This document shows, piece by piece, positions 53,133 to 64,000 of a stretch of DNA of 64,000 nt; within the stretch, counting starts at the first letter, position 1; each line of letters starts with the position of its first letter. The stretch is from positions 8,133,542 to 8,197,541 of the forward strand of contig OX442430.1 of NCBI GenBank assembly GCA_949361645.1. Direction: 5' to 3'. Source of the stretch: Spongilla lacustris (lineage: Eukaryota; Porifera; Demospongiae; Spongillida; Spongillidae). The notes beneath the pieces are model-generated. The model was not told the DNA's origin. It saw only the letters and a program-made list of their open reading frames with translations, and did not search any database. The translations under genes were made by a program, and so were the position numbers.

Positions 53133-53276
53133 ATGACTGCCGTAGAGGACAGTGTGCCAGTCGAGGTAACTGCTTTAACTTTAAGTTTGTCGCTAAGCAA
53201 AGGTACTAGTATATATTATTTTATTATCTAGATAGAGCGATTGGAAACGCAGTGGTTCTGCTACTCATGTTTGCAG
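53133..53276 (+). CDS. Possible first two exons of an unknown zinc-ribbon protein
   Basis: ATG at 53133 gives MTAVEDSVPVE up to a gtaact donor at 53166. A second exon after ctag at about 53232 reads IERLETQWFCYSCLQ before a gtaagg donor, in the same phase. The W/F-C-x2-C pair resembles the N-terminal zinc ribbon of RNF115/126-type RING ligases, but the evidence is thin and later exons were not found. Confidence 0.3.
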
Positions 53277-54712
53277 TAAGGCTACACGTTTCGGAGGCGG
53301 AGAAACGCTTTGTGCCTGGTGAGTGAGGAGCGCGCATGTATTGTGTGTGCGTGTGAACACGTAGCTGTTTGTTGTCGTATTGTAGCTGACTTATGCTTCA
53401 GCATTGAGCTGTAGTGTAGTGCAAACGTGTTGGTGTAAAGGATATATTGTGATCGGGCATACGTAGAAGAAACGTTGGCTTCTGTGTTCTTTAGCGGGCT
53501 TTGTAGCAGTTAATTTGTACAATGGCGTTGCTGTTAGTAGGTATCTCTCACACCTGTGCGTGTCTGTACACGTGAGTGCATCGTACCATCTTGTCATTAT
53601 ATCGTCTGTCATAGTATTTTGTCGAGACCTGTCTGTAGGTAGCAAAGTACCCACGAGGTTCTTAAAAATGTATATGTGGTATGTAGCAGGGCACATTTGT
53701 TAGTGTGGTGGTACTTGGACACCTGCCAAATCCAAGGCTGATCTCAAAGCCAGACGTGGTATGTGTACATTGGGGCCACCTCATGCTCCAGTATCAGCAG
53801 TCTGGTTACACGTTATGAACACTTTGTGCCTGCATGTAGGTATCATCTGCATATGTCAAAACTTCCATAGTGGTGTCATTTTTCACAGTATTGTAAATAC
53901 TCCTTTGAAACGTACCCATGACATACGATGGCAATACTGTTATGTATGCTAAAAATGTAAGGTATTTGATTAGTGATACATATCTCCTCTGTGGTGTGGT
54001 GGGTGGGGCAAAAGAAAAAAATGAAGTGGGTGGGGTAGGTAGAGACATTCAGAAGTAAGTGTTGTTGAGCAAGGTACATATTAAAGTGTGCATACCTTAT
54101 GCTGTACACATAACCGTACTTACTAACCTATTTACACCACAATGACAACTGGTTGCAGTAGGGAATGTTCCCCTCATACACATGGGTGGTTCATGCTCCT
54201 CCCACATCATAGGCATTGGAACTGGGGGGACAGGGGGAGGGGTTATAGTCCCCCTAGTTTGATATAGGGAGGCAGAAGTGTGCCCACCCCACCCTTCTCT
54301 CCAAAGAGCTGCTGTACTACGCATTGTTATGCTTCATTGGCACATAAATGTGGATAATATTGATTTAGAAGTAATTAGGAAGGAAAAAACAATAGCTTGA
54401 AGCAATCAATGCTCATATGCGTCAGTCGAGTTATTTCTATAAATATGTGTGCCTGCCCTAGGTTAAAACAGTGATTATTGAAACAACTTTTTTCTTAGGT
54501 GTAAGCAGTTGTGTGGTGTGTTGTAAGGCTGCTTCATTTCCTATAGAATCCAAGGTGGAGTGTTTTGAAAGCCACTACATGTGTAGCTTCACATGTAGTG
54601 CTTTAGTCAGGTTTCTACTCTTCAAATGCATAAGTAGGCCATGCATGAAAAATGCGTGAAGTGGATCTTGACTGCTTCACACCACTGGTCTTGTCTACCT
54701 CTGGTATATTAG
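53277..54712. other. Stretch without a supported gene
   Basis: Only short frames; T/G-rich on the plus strand. Probably the intron(s) of a gene starting near 53.1 kb. Nothing further is recognised. Confidence 0.5.
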
Positions 54713-55377
54713 CAGTGGCGAGGTGGCTTGTCTATCACTGGGGGGGCAAATACACAGACTGCCGCCCCCCCCCCCCCCCCCCCCACGCACACACGCAGAA
54801 ACACACATGCTGCCTTTCTGTCAGAATTTCTTATCTCGTTACAGGGTCAGGGGTGGATGCAGGATTTCGGCGAGGAGGGGGTGGGTTCCACATGAATGAT
54901 TGATGAAAGGGAGGGGCGCGCGCGAAGCGCCCGAAAATTTTTGTGGTGCGCGTTCTAATTTTTGTATTGGAAACTAAGGCAATCAACACCAATAAATAGT
55001 GCCCTCTGTTCGAGCAGCATGATAACAATAACAAAAACTGTTAGCAATTAACACGTAGCCGATTCTAGATCTCATGACATCAGTCAAGCCGAAATTTTGG
55101 CCGGAAGTATTTTATTTTACAACTATAGAGCAATGTACTTGGATTGTTTACCTACGTAACCGTAGTATTACGTAACAAATGCTATAAATTTATATCACGT
55201 GGGGTGAAATCCCGCCTTCTTTCCTCCGAACGCGATCGCCGACTCTTTAATAATCATTTTGATTAAACACATTTTGCTTGGCGGCTGGTGCGCCCCTATT
55301 GTCATTTTGGCGCCCCCTTTTTAAGGCCAGCTGGGGGGGCAATTGCCCTCCCTGCCCCCCCGGCCACCTCGCCACTG
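54713..55377. mobile_element. hAT-like non-autonomous element, about 665 bp
   Basis: Left end cagtggcgaggtggc and right end gccacctcgccactg are perfect 15-bp inverses, and CAGTGGCG is a classic hAT terminus. tatattag precedes the left end and recurs 2 bp after the right end, close to the expected 8-bp target duplication. The interior holds a poly-C run and no transposase. Confidence 0.75.
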
Positions 55378-55449
55378 TATATATTAGAACCTGATGCCTG
55401 CTAAGAGAGGCTTGCCTCACTCATCACAGAAATGCTCCTTACTTGACTT

Positions 55450-57400
55450 TGCCACCTCCTTTTGTGCTATGTTAACATGTATTACTAATGTTATGCTTTG
55501 TTAACATGTTTACTAATGTTATGCTTTGTTAACATGTATTACTAATGTTATGCTTTGTTAACATGTATTACTAATGTTATGCTTTGCTAACATGTATTAC
55601 TAATGTTATGCTTTGTTAACATGTATTACTAATGTTATGCTTTGCTAACATGTATTACTAATGTTATGCTTTGTTAACATGTATTACTAATGTTATGCTT
55701 TGCTAACATGTATTACTAATGTTATGCTTTGTTAACATGTATTACTAATGTTATGCTTTGTTAACATGTATTACTAATGTTATGCTTTGTTAACATGTTT
55801 ACTAATGTTATGCTTTGTTAACATGTTTACTAATGTTATGCTTTGTTAACATGTATTACTAATGTTATGCTTTGCTAACATGTATTACTAATGTTATGCT
55901 TTGTTAACATGTATTACTAATGTTATGCTTTGTTAACATGTTTACTAATGTTATGCTTTGTTAACATGTATTACTAATGTTATGCTTTGTTAACATGTAT
56001 TACTAATGCTATGCTTTGCTAACATCATAACATGTATTACTAATGTTATGCTTTGTTAACATGTATTACTAATGTTATGCTTTGTTAACATGTATTACTA
56101 ATGCTATGCTTTGCTAACATCATAACATGTATTACTAATGTTATGCTTTGTTAACATGTATTACTAATGTTATGCTTTGTTAACATGTATTACTAATGCT
56201 ATGCTTTGCTAACATGTATTACTAATGCTATGCTTTGCTAACATGTATTACTAATGTTATGCTTTGCTAACATGTATTACTAATGCTATGCTTTGCTAAC
56301 ATCATAACATGTATTACTAATGCTATGCTTTGCTAACATCATAACATGTATTACTAATGCTATGCTTTGCTAACATGTATTACTAATGCTATGCTTTGCT
56401 AACATGTATTACTAATGTTATGCTTTGCTAACATGTATTACTAATGCTATGCTTTGCTAACATCATAACATGTATTACTAATGCTATGCTTTGCTAACAT
56501 GTATTACTAATGTTATGCTTTGTTAACATGTATTACTAATGCTATGCTTTGCTAACATGTATTACTAATGCTATGCTTTGTTAACATGTATTACTAATGT
56601 TATGCTTTGTTAACATGTATTACTAATGCTATGCTTTGTTAACATGTATTACTAATGCTATGCTTTGCTAACATCATAACATGTATTACTAATGTTATGC
56701 TTTGTTAACATGTATTACTAATGTTATGCTTTGTTAACATGTATTACTAATGCTATGCTTTGCTAACATCATAACATGTATTACTAATGCTATGCTTTGC
56801 TAACATGTATTACTAATGTTATGCTTTGTTAACATGTATTACTAATGCTATGCTTTGTTAACATGTATTACTAATGCTATGCTTTGCTAACATCATAACA
56901 TGTATTACTAATGTTATGCTTTGTTAACATGTATTACTAATGTTATGCTTTGTTAACATGTATTACTAATGCTATGCTTTGCTAACATGTATTACTAATG
57001 CTATGCTTTGCTAACATGTATTACTAATGTTATGCTTTGCTAACATGTATTACTAATGCTATGCTTTGCTAACATCATAACATGTATTACTAATGCTATG
57101 CTTTGCTAACATCATAACATGTATTACTAATGCTATGCTTTGCTAACATGTATTACTAATGCTATGCTTTGCTAACATGTATTACTAATGTTATGCTTTG
57201 CTAACATGTATTACTAATGCTATGCTTTGCTAACATCATAACATGTATTACTAATGCTATGCTTTGCTAACATGTATTACTAATGTTATGCTTTGTTAAC
57301 ATGTATTACTAATGCTATGCTTTGCTAACATGTATTACTAATGCTATGCTTTGTTAACATGTATTACTAATGTTATGCTTTGTTAACATGTATCACTAAC
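55450..57400. repeat. 29-bp satellite array with higher-order structure, about 65-70 copies
   Basis: Unit aacatgtattactaatgtta plus tgctttgtt, with alternating gtta/gcta and gttaac/gctaac variants, 28-bp units lacking one base, and units with an inserted catcataa. A block of about 773 bp with the same order of variants recurs (landmark catcataac at 56300 and 57073), so the array grew partly by duplicating multi-unit blocks. It lies 5' of the Kunitz exon. Confidence 0.95.
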
Positions 57401-57513
57401 ATTACATATTATTGGTTGGCTGAAAAGGTTTATGAACCTGTTTATATAACAATGACATTGGTTAATAAAAATCACTAATAAGAGTGATCGCAGGTCTCCC
57501 ATTCCTTTACAGA

Positions 57514-58267
57514 AATGCAATGCACCAGTCCAGTAATATCAATTCCTTGTTCCGATTCGCTGGTTCCAGTGGTCCGGTTCTACTTTGACATTAACACTGC
57601 CAACTGCTCCACATTTGATTACTATCCTGATTGTCCTTCTTCTGAAAACAATTTTCTAACATGGGATTTATGTGCATCCAGTTGTAGTAAGTCTGTACTG
57701 CTGAAGAGCATATTCATTGCATTACATCATTTACACCCCTAGTTGAAACTATTGTTCAGCCATCTCCTGTAATCCCTACCTCCTTGGATCACTCTCAGAC
57801 CATTGGTCCTGTTCCTATCATGTCTGTCTTTGTTGTATCATCCAGTTACATGAATCAACCATTAAGTTTATTTCCTCTTCCGACTACATGGATGGATGTC
57901 ACCATTCCGTCGATCAAAGCAACAACATCATCTGTTATTAATAGCTTATCAATGGAATTCTCTTCTAATCCTATTTCGTCAGTGGACAGTTTAAATTATG
58001 CAACATCAAACACTTTAACATATGATGCAGTGTCCATAGGCCTGGGCCTTGTGGTATTGTTGGTGTGTGTAGTCTTACTGATCCTTGTTGTGCTGTTTGT
58101 GTCACGGCACAAGGTGAGGATGCTGTCACAACAGTTAAGTGACAGGTGAGGTTGTTTGTTAAACAATACAAGGACTTACCAGTGCGTGCACACACTTTTC
58201 TCATAGTTACAACTCCAAGTGTGGAAATGCCAGGAACTATGATGGAAAAACTGAGCCCCCTGTTTGA
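57514..58267 (+). CDS. Kunitz-domain type I membrane protein (3' part)
   Basis: Exon 1 (about 57514-57680, after a ttacag acceptor) codes a Kunitz/BPTI domain: six cysteines in the order CTSPVISIPC, FDINTANC, FDYYPDC, NNFLTWDLCASSC. Exon 2 (about 57742-58145) codes a Ser/Thr/Pro-rich stalk and a transmembrane helix (IGLGLVVLLVCVVLLILVVL) followed by basic SRHKVRM. Exon 3 (58207-58267) adds a short cytoplasmic tail and stop. Kunitz domains usually inhibit serine proteases; the reactive-site region here is atypical. The signal peptide and any earlier domains must lie upstream, beyond the satellite. Confidence 0.8.
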
Positions 58268-59389
58268 ACATATCACTTTATTGCACAAGTCAATGTACAA
58301 ATTATCTTGTTCTGTGGCACTATGTGTGTTTGTGACATGCCCACATTTGTCCAAGTTGTGCCATGGGCTAAATATATATGGTCATCTTCACTACCGCGGG
58401 CATTGCTACCTTGTCTATTTAAAATTGTCATTGTGTCTCCATTTTTTGATGGTCCGCGTCACCTAACACTGATGGCCGGATCACTTCCTTCATTCACTGT
58501 CTATAAAACTGATCCTTCATGTGTGCCAATAGCCTCGCATGCCAGACGTACTTGGGCGTAACTATACCCAAGGACATGGACTGGAAACCGCCGCGTAACT
58601 TAATACTATAAATTGTCGCAATCCTCGTTGCGCCTCGTTCCCAGATTATTCGGACAAACAAAGGGTTTTGTGAAGTCGTCTTAGCTTTGGAGTGACTTAC
58701 AGTTACAGAAAGCTGTTCTTTTTTTGAGGTAAATCCGTTATAAGTCTTAAAGATTACGTTAACGTACGGGTCTTAGCTTCTACGTGCGTGTTTTGCCTTG
58801 CTACGCTACTGTGGTTAGGCTCCTGGACACACCGATGAGCAGACATTTGTTTTGAAAGGTGTTTCCAACGCTTAATGGTATGATACAACTCGTATGTTAG
58901 TTTGTATTGGAAAGCATGTTTCTTACAGAAAGGGCAAACGATTTTAATCGAACGATGCGCATGTTCTCTTTGTCAGGCCTCTGCAAATATGGTAATAGTT
59001 ATGGCCTTATTTAACGTTCCACAGTATACCAGGATGGTTTCTCTAACTCGAGATTATATTTGCATGATGACTGAACCTGTATTTATTTCTATACATTACT
59101 ACTTTGAACTGATGTTTATTAATTATTGGTTCATTGCTCATTTTGAATTAGCGATGCCAAAAATAGCGAAGAATGGTTTATACATAACAAAAAAGAACGT
59201 CACGGCACCCCAGTCAAGTCCCAGTCTTCTGATGCACTACAACAGTCACATCGTCGTGTACATGTACTGACTCATTAATAATTCATGACAATGAGGATGG
59301 CGACATGAATTTATCCAGTCCATGTAATAATTTAAAAGTGTCCTTGCTATACCGCACATTTCGAGATGCTATGGCATCTTTTGTCATCA
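58268..59389. other. Intergenic stretch
   Basis: No supported gene. Frames up to 122 codons lack family features. Confidence 0.5.
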
Positions 59390-59800
59390 TGCATAAGTAA
59401 CAAAAAGCAGCATGCATCAGTACTGGCATCGCGGCTGTGCTTTTCACACCACTCTGCTCTAAACGAGCGCGTTTCACCCTTCGATCCAAACGAAAGTTTT
59501 GGAAAGGAAAACCGGCGACCTAGATGGATGAAATTTCTCTGGCACCACGTACGGCAGACGCAGAAAAAGAAGGAACGGACAATAATGTCGAGCGAGTGGA
59601 ATCCATTTCTCGTTTAGACGATGTACATAAATGTCATTATTGTTATATACATAACATGTATCGTAGCAGACGAAAGGGCGGGTCATCATCACCCGTACCC
59701 ATGCCCATATTTGCTAATGATTTTTTTTTTTTTTTCTTTTGGAAAATATTGGTCCGGCGGCCGCCGGACCTGCCGGACCTGTTCCGACGCCCATGCAGTA
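59390..59800. repeat. Dispersed repeat, copy 2
   Basis: Homologous by eye to 18340-18735. It ends with the block attggtccggcggccgccgg; the 20-bp perfect palindrome is at 59751-59770. Confidence 0.65.
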
Positions 59801-59879
59801 CAGCAATTCAAAGTTGCTCTTGGCGACAATGGCTGACTTTGTCAATCAAAAACGCTATTAGCAGATGGTGCAAAATAAT

Positions 59880-60370
59880 GCTTGAATGCAGTGCATCAAA
59901 ATGCAAGTATCTATGAATGAGTATACATGCATGTGTTAATAATGCATTCAAATACATATATAATATTTATGAAAGCAGCAAATGCGTGGATGGATATTTA
60001 GTGCAGATAAATGCAGTGTATATGTTTATTCTATAATTAAATATAGTAATACAAGTATTTAAAAGAATGCAGCATGTGCACGTTATGTCTGAATGCAATA
60101 CATCTGCTAACGCTCTGCACCGTATGTGTGAATGCAGTATCTATGTACGTTTATGCTATTATGGCTGAAATGCGCGTACATTCGAATGGTGTGAATGCAT
60201 TATGTGTGTTGAAGCTGTCAAAATGTATAGCTGTTCGTCAAAACATATAATCAAGTATGTATAAATGCAAGTGCATTGTAGGTGTGAATGTGTTATAATG
60301 CAGGTCATTAATGAATGCAGCGAATGCACTGATATTCTAATTCTTTGAGTGAATGCAGTGTGCATGTGTT
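59880..60370. repeat. Degenerate gaatgca-type repeat field
   Basis: Recurrent gaatgcagtg / gaatgcattatgt motifs every 30-60 bp without strict periodicity, perhaps an old satellite. Confidence 0.5.
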
Positions 60371-61730
60371 TCGAACATTAATGTACTAAAGGGTCATGCA
60401 GATAAACCAATGATGATAATGAAAAACGGTGCAAAAATAATTAAGCAAAATCAATTACCGGTACTGGATGCTATTGGGCCAATGGATCCAGATACACATA
60501 GGTTTAGGGCCATTGGGAAATCTAGGCAACTTAAAATCAACATTTATTCCGGTTGATTCATGTCATGATTACTGAATAGAGTTCTATAGGGTGCAACATT
60601 TACATATCGAGAAATTGGCGGTCAAAAGGATTACGCGGTATTCGGTCATTGCGTAATTCAATGTCCATAGAAAATGTATGGACGCATTCAGAAAACTGCA
60701 GCTAACTGCAGAAATAAAAATTATATTGACTAGGTGCTCTCGGATTTGCTATGTGGGGACTATTTAGCATATTTTGAGTACTTTAACGCACCGTAGGTAC
60801 CTATATCCGCACTTCCACATTAATTATGCAAGGTTTCCAATGTCCATTCATTTTATCTCATTTACTTATTCAGTCATCAATATTTTCCCAACCAAATGAT
60901 ATTTTCCTTCGGTGCCACCGGATTATATGAGAGTAACCAATGCACTTATTTTTCATCATTTTTTCAGAGCTTAGGGCCTTCAAATCGCGCTTCCCTTGAA
61001 TGGTTAGTGAGATACACCCCAAATCCAAAACGCATAATATCACGTGCTACTCTTTCGTCAGTTAGCCGTGCCCAGACCGAGCTGTTCTGTAAGTACAAAT
61101 TGATGTCTATAACCACGACCCCACCCACCACTATAATGTACACAACAACTTAACGTGCAAAATAACTTATTAACCGCTATTTACTGTAGGCAGAGATAAT
61201 CTGCTGTAGGCCTGCTCTTCGCTTTTGGTTCGGTACTTCCGCGGACGATTTCGAACGGTACGAAGACGACAATATCGAAGATTAATCCCACGAGGATATG
61301 AGATGCAGGTTAAAGACCTGGAAGTCTGCCTGTGGACTGGATTCTATGGCAGAACTGAAGCCTACTACCCCACAGGCCTCAGCTAACTGCTACGGAGGTA
61401 CGGGAGTGCACGGACCCTATTGCAGACAGGCAGCTATAAAGCTGGTACTATACTCTGGACTCTACGGCAGGCAGCGACGGAATACTCCTGGCCCATGTAT
61501 GGAGTGAACTCTATGGCAATAAGCGATGCATGAAGAATCACACAGTTAACAGCTATGAACTCAAATCTATGGCAGACACCTAACAGCTACAGTGTATGGA
61601 GTTGGAGTGATCCCTATTGCACACAGCTATGAAGTACTCCATGGCAAGAAGCTATGGGCCCTATGGCAAGTACCCCATATAGCAAGCACCTAAGAAATGA
61701 ATCCTATGGCAGATACCCCACAGCTGACAG
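60371..61730. other. Stretch without a supported gene
   Basis: Contains a field of loosely repeated ctatggcagac / ctatggcaag motifs at 61330-61710. Frames are short. Confidence 0.5.
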
Positions 61731-61830
61731 CGTGTGTGTGAGCATATGTGTGTGTGATTGTGTGTGTGAGCATATGTGTGTGTGATTGTGTGTGTGAGCA
61801 TGTGTGTGAGTATGTATGCATGACTGTGTG
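61731..61830. repeat. TG-rich tandem repeat
   Basis: About three copies of gtgtgtgtgagcatatgtgt plus gtgtgatt. Confidence 0.9.
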
Positions 61831-62068
61831 TGCGTGTGTTGTTGTGTGAGTGGCTATGAATCCTCTCTTCCCCTCTCTCTGTACATGTAAGTCAGTATGT
61901 ACATGTATATATATATGCTAAGAATCAGTTCTTGTACTTGTGCAATGCATGCATATGCACATGAATGTAATTGGCTAGTTTTGATGACATTCTGCATTGT
62001 TTTCCACAGTACACAACTCAACTCCAGCTATCAATGCTCACCAATGGCAAGCTCTATTTACCCACTCC

Positions 62069-63587
62069 TCCCTCCCTCCCTCCCTCCCTCCCTCCCTCCC
62101 TCCCTCCCTCCCTCCCTCCCTCCCTCCCTCCCTCCCTCCCTCCCTCCCTCCCTCCCTCCCTCCCTCCCTCCCTCCCTCCCTCCCTCCCTCCCTCCCTCCC
62201 TCCCTCCCTCCCTCCCTCCCTCCCTCCCTCCCTCCCTCCCTCCCTCCCTCCCTCCCTCCCTCCCTCCCTCCCTCCCTCCCTCCCTCCCTCCCTCCCTCCC
62301 TCCCTCCCTCCCTCCCTCCCTCCCTCCCTCCCTCCCTCCCTCCCTCCCTCCCTCCCTCCCTCCCTCCCTCCCTCCCTCCCTCCCTCCCTCCCTCCCTCCC
62401 TCCCTCCCTCCCTCCCTCCCTCCCTCCCTCCCTCCCTCCCTCCCTCCCTCCCTCCCTCCCTCCCTCCCTCCCTCCCTCCCTCCCTCCCTCCCTCCCTCCC
62501 TCCCTCCCTCCCTCCCTCCCTCCCTCCCTCCCTCCCTCCCTCCCTCCCTCCCTCCCTCCCTCCCTCCCTCCCTCCCTCCCTCCCTCCCTCCCTCCCTCCC
62601 TCCCTCCCTCCCTCCCTCCCTCCCTCCCTCCCTCCCTCCCTCCCTCCCTCCCTCCCTCCCTCCCTCCCTCCCTCCCTCCCTCCCTCCCTCCCTCCCTCCC
62701 TCCCTCCCTCCCTCCCTCCCTCCCTCCCTCCCTCCCTCCCTCCCTCCCTCCCTCCCTCCCTCCCTCCCTCCCTCCCTCCCTCCCTCCCTCCCTCCCTCCC
62801 TCCCTCCCTCCCTCCCTCCCTCCCTCCCTCCCTCCCTCCCTCCCTCCCTCCCTCCCTCCCTCCCTCCCTCCCTCCCTCCCTCCCTCCCTCCCTCCCTCCC
62901 TCCCTCCCTCCCTCCCTCCCTCCCTCCCTCCCTCCCTCCCTCCCTCCCTCCCTCCCTCCCTCCCTCCCTCCCTCCCTCCCTCCCTCCCTCCCTCCCTCCC
63001 TCCCTCCCTCCCTCCCTCCCTCCCTCCCTCCCTCCCTCCCTCCCTCCCTCCCTCCCTCCCTCCCTCCCTCCCTCCCTCCCTCCCTCCCTCCCTCCCTCCC
63101 TCCCTCCCTCCCTCCCTCCCTCCCTCCCTCCCTCCCTCCCTCCCTCCCTCCCTCCCTCCCTCCCTCCCTCCCTCCCTCCCTCCCTCCCTCCCTCCCTCCC
63201 TCCCTCCCTCCCTCCCTCCCTCCCTCCCTCCCTCCCTCCCTCCCTCCCTCCCTCCCTCCCTCCCTCCCTCCCTCCCTCCCTCCCTCCCTCCCTCCCTCCC
63301 TCCCTCCCTCCCTCCCTCCCTCCCTCCCTCCCTCCCTCCCTCCCTCCCTCCCTCCCTCCCTCCCTCCCTCCCTCCCTCCCTCCCTCCCTCCCTCCCTCCC
63401 TCCCTCCCTCCCTCCCTCCCTCCCTCCCTCCCTCCCTCCCTCCCTCCCTCCCTCCCTCCCTCCCTCCCTCCCTCCCTCCCTCCCTCCCTCCCTCCCTCCC
63501 TCCCTCCCTCCCTCCCTCCCTCCCTCCCTCCCTCCCTCCCTCCCTCCCTCCCTCCCTCCCTCCCTCCCTCCCTCCCTCCCTCCCTCC
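62069..63587. repeat. (TCCC)n microsatellite, about 1.52 kb
   Basis: An apparently uninterrupted run of about 380 tetranucleotides. All frames on both strands stay open (PSLPPSLP / GGREGGRE), so the 500+ residue frames here carry no coding evidence. Its true length in the genome may differ because such tracts are hard to assemble. Confidence 0.97.
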
Positions 63588-63637
63588 TCGCCTCTTCCCT
63601 CCTTCCATGATCCTCTCCTTCCACTTCCCTTCATCAG

Positions 63638-63812
63638 AGGAGGCTCAGAGTGTTCAGTGACAAAGATAAGGACAAACTCAGCAAGGTGACCCAACATACT
63701 AAGTCTGTGAGGGAGGCATGACATGGAGGCCACCCTCACCTTGGAGATGGAGACAGAACAGAACAGGGACCAGTGGGGTGTCATGGAGAAGGCACAGAAT
63801 TTGAACCAGGTC
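63638..63812 (+). other. Possible coiled-coil exon remnant
   Basis: Pieces such as RLRVFSDKDKDKLSKVTQHT and, after a frame break, MEATLTLEMETEQNRDQWG and VMEKAQNLNQ before a gtctgg site look helical and charged. The frame is broken by a TGA at about 63719. Weak support. Confidence 0.25.
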
Positions 63813-64000
63813 TGGGCACTGGTCACCACTTGCAGTAACCCTTTATAGGCCAGTCAGATACAGTGATATTAGCCCTTTAGTGACACGAGTTTTAACCCTG
63901 TAAAGACAGCAATATCAGCATTATTCTCCAGAACAAATTTTTATTTGTATATGTCTAGTTGCCATGGTGATTCATGTCCTCCAACTATGCTGCAAAACTC

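Noticed and set aside
61897..63829. Five frames of 516-591 codons, both strands (Pro/Ser/Leu-rich or Gly/Arg/Glu-rich)
   Set aside because: They are read-through of the TCCC tetranucleotide, whose period in codons never creates a stop. There is no conserved flank or splice evidence.

Overview
This is a repeat-rich stretch of an animal nuclear genome. The genes are split into many small exons by short GT-AG introns. The repertoire is metazoan: a LRRK-type ROCO kinase, an ankyrin-SOCS-box protein, a death-domain protein, a ZFAND2A-like AN1 protein, a BEACH-family WD40 fragment, a Kunitz-domain membrane protein and CPSF3. Compact introns, abundant minisatellites and the gene mix suggest an early-branching invertebrate such as a demosponge. 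That placement is inference, and no species can be named from sequence alone. I saw no rRNA, tRNA or CRISPR array.

Layout. 1-8745 (minus): LRRK1-like gene (ankyrin, LRR, ROC, COR, start of kinase), running off the left edge, with a satellite in many introns. It shares a short divergent promoter with an ASPH-like hydroxylase at 9054-10265 (plus). 10.3-16 kb holds a death-domain exon and a transposon graveyard: a RecQ-like helicase remnant split by a 589-bp element with 60-bp inverted ends and 9-bp target duplication, a hAT-like fragment, and short tandem repeats.

16-30 kb is a rearranged coiled-coil locus resembling the myosin II tail. Its exons occur on both strands as inverted, reordered duplicates. 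A fragment resembling a bacterial cobalamin-independent methionine synthase (MetE) sits inside one exon, and a shorter copy lies in the other arm. A 1.27-kb array of 13-bp units is embedded here. 30-36 kb (plus) carries a run of small phase-0 exons coding for acidic and proline-rich peptides, ending in two C2H2 zinc fingers. 37-39.3 kb holds an FN3 exon, BEACH-type WD40 exons and unrecognised exons, between minisatellites.

39.4-52.3 kb has three well-resolved minus-strand genes: ZFAND2A-like (4 exons, 144 aa), an ankyrin/SOCS-box gene (2 exons, 253 aa) and CPSF3 (22 exons, 695 aa, reconstructed in phase throughout). A retrotransposon 3' remnant and one unknown acidic protein lie between the last two. 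53-64 kb holds a possible new gene start, a hAT-like non-autonomous element, a 29-bp satellite with higher-order structure, a Kunitz/transmembrane gene, dispersed repeats and a near-perfect 1.5-kb TCCC tract.

The genes do not form a pathway. The clearest themes are repeat expansion inside introns, exon-cassette duplication and gene-fragment capture.
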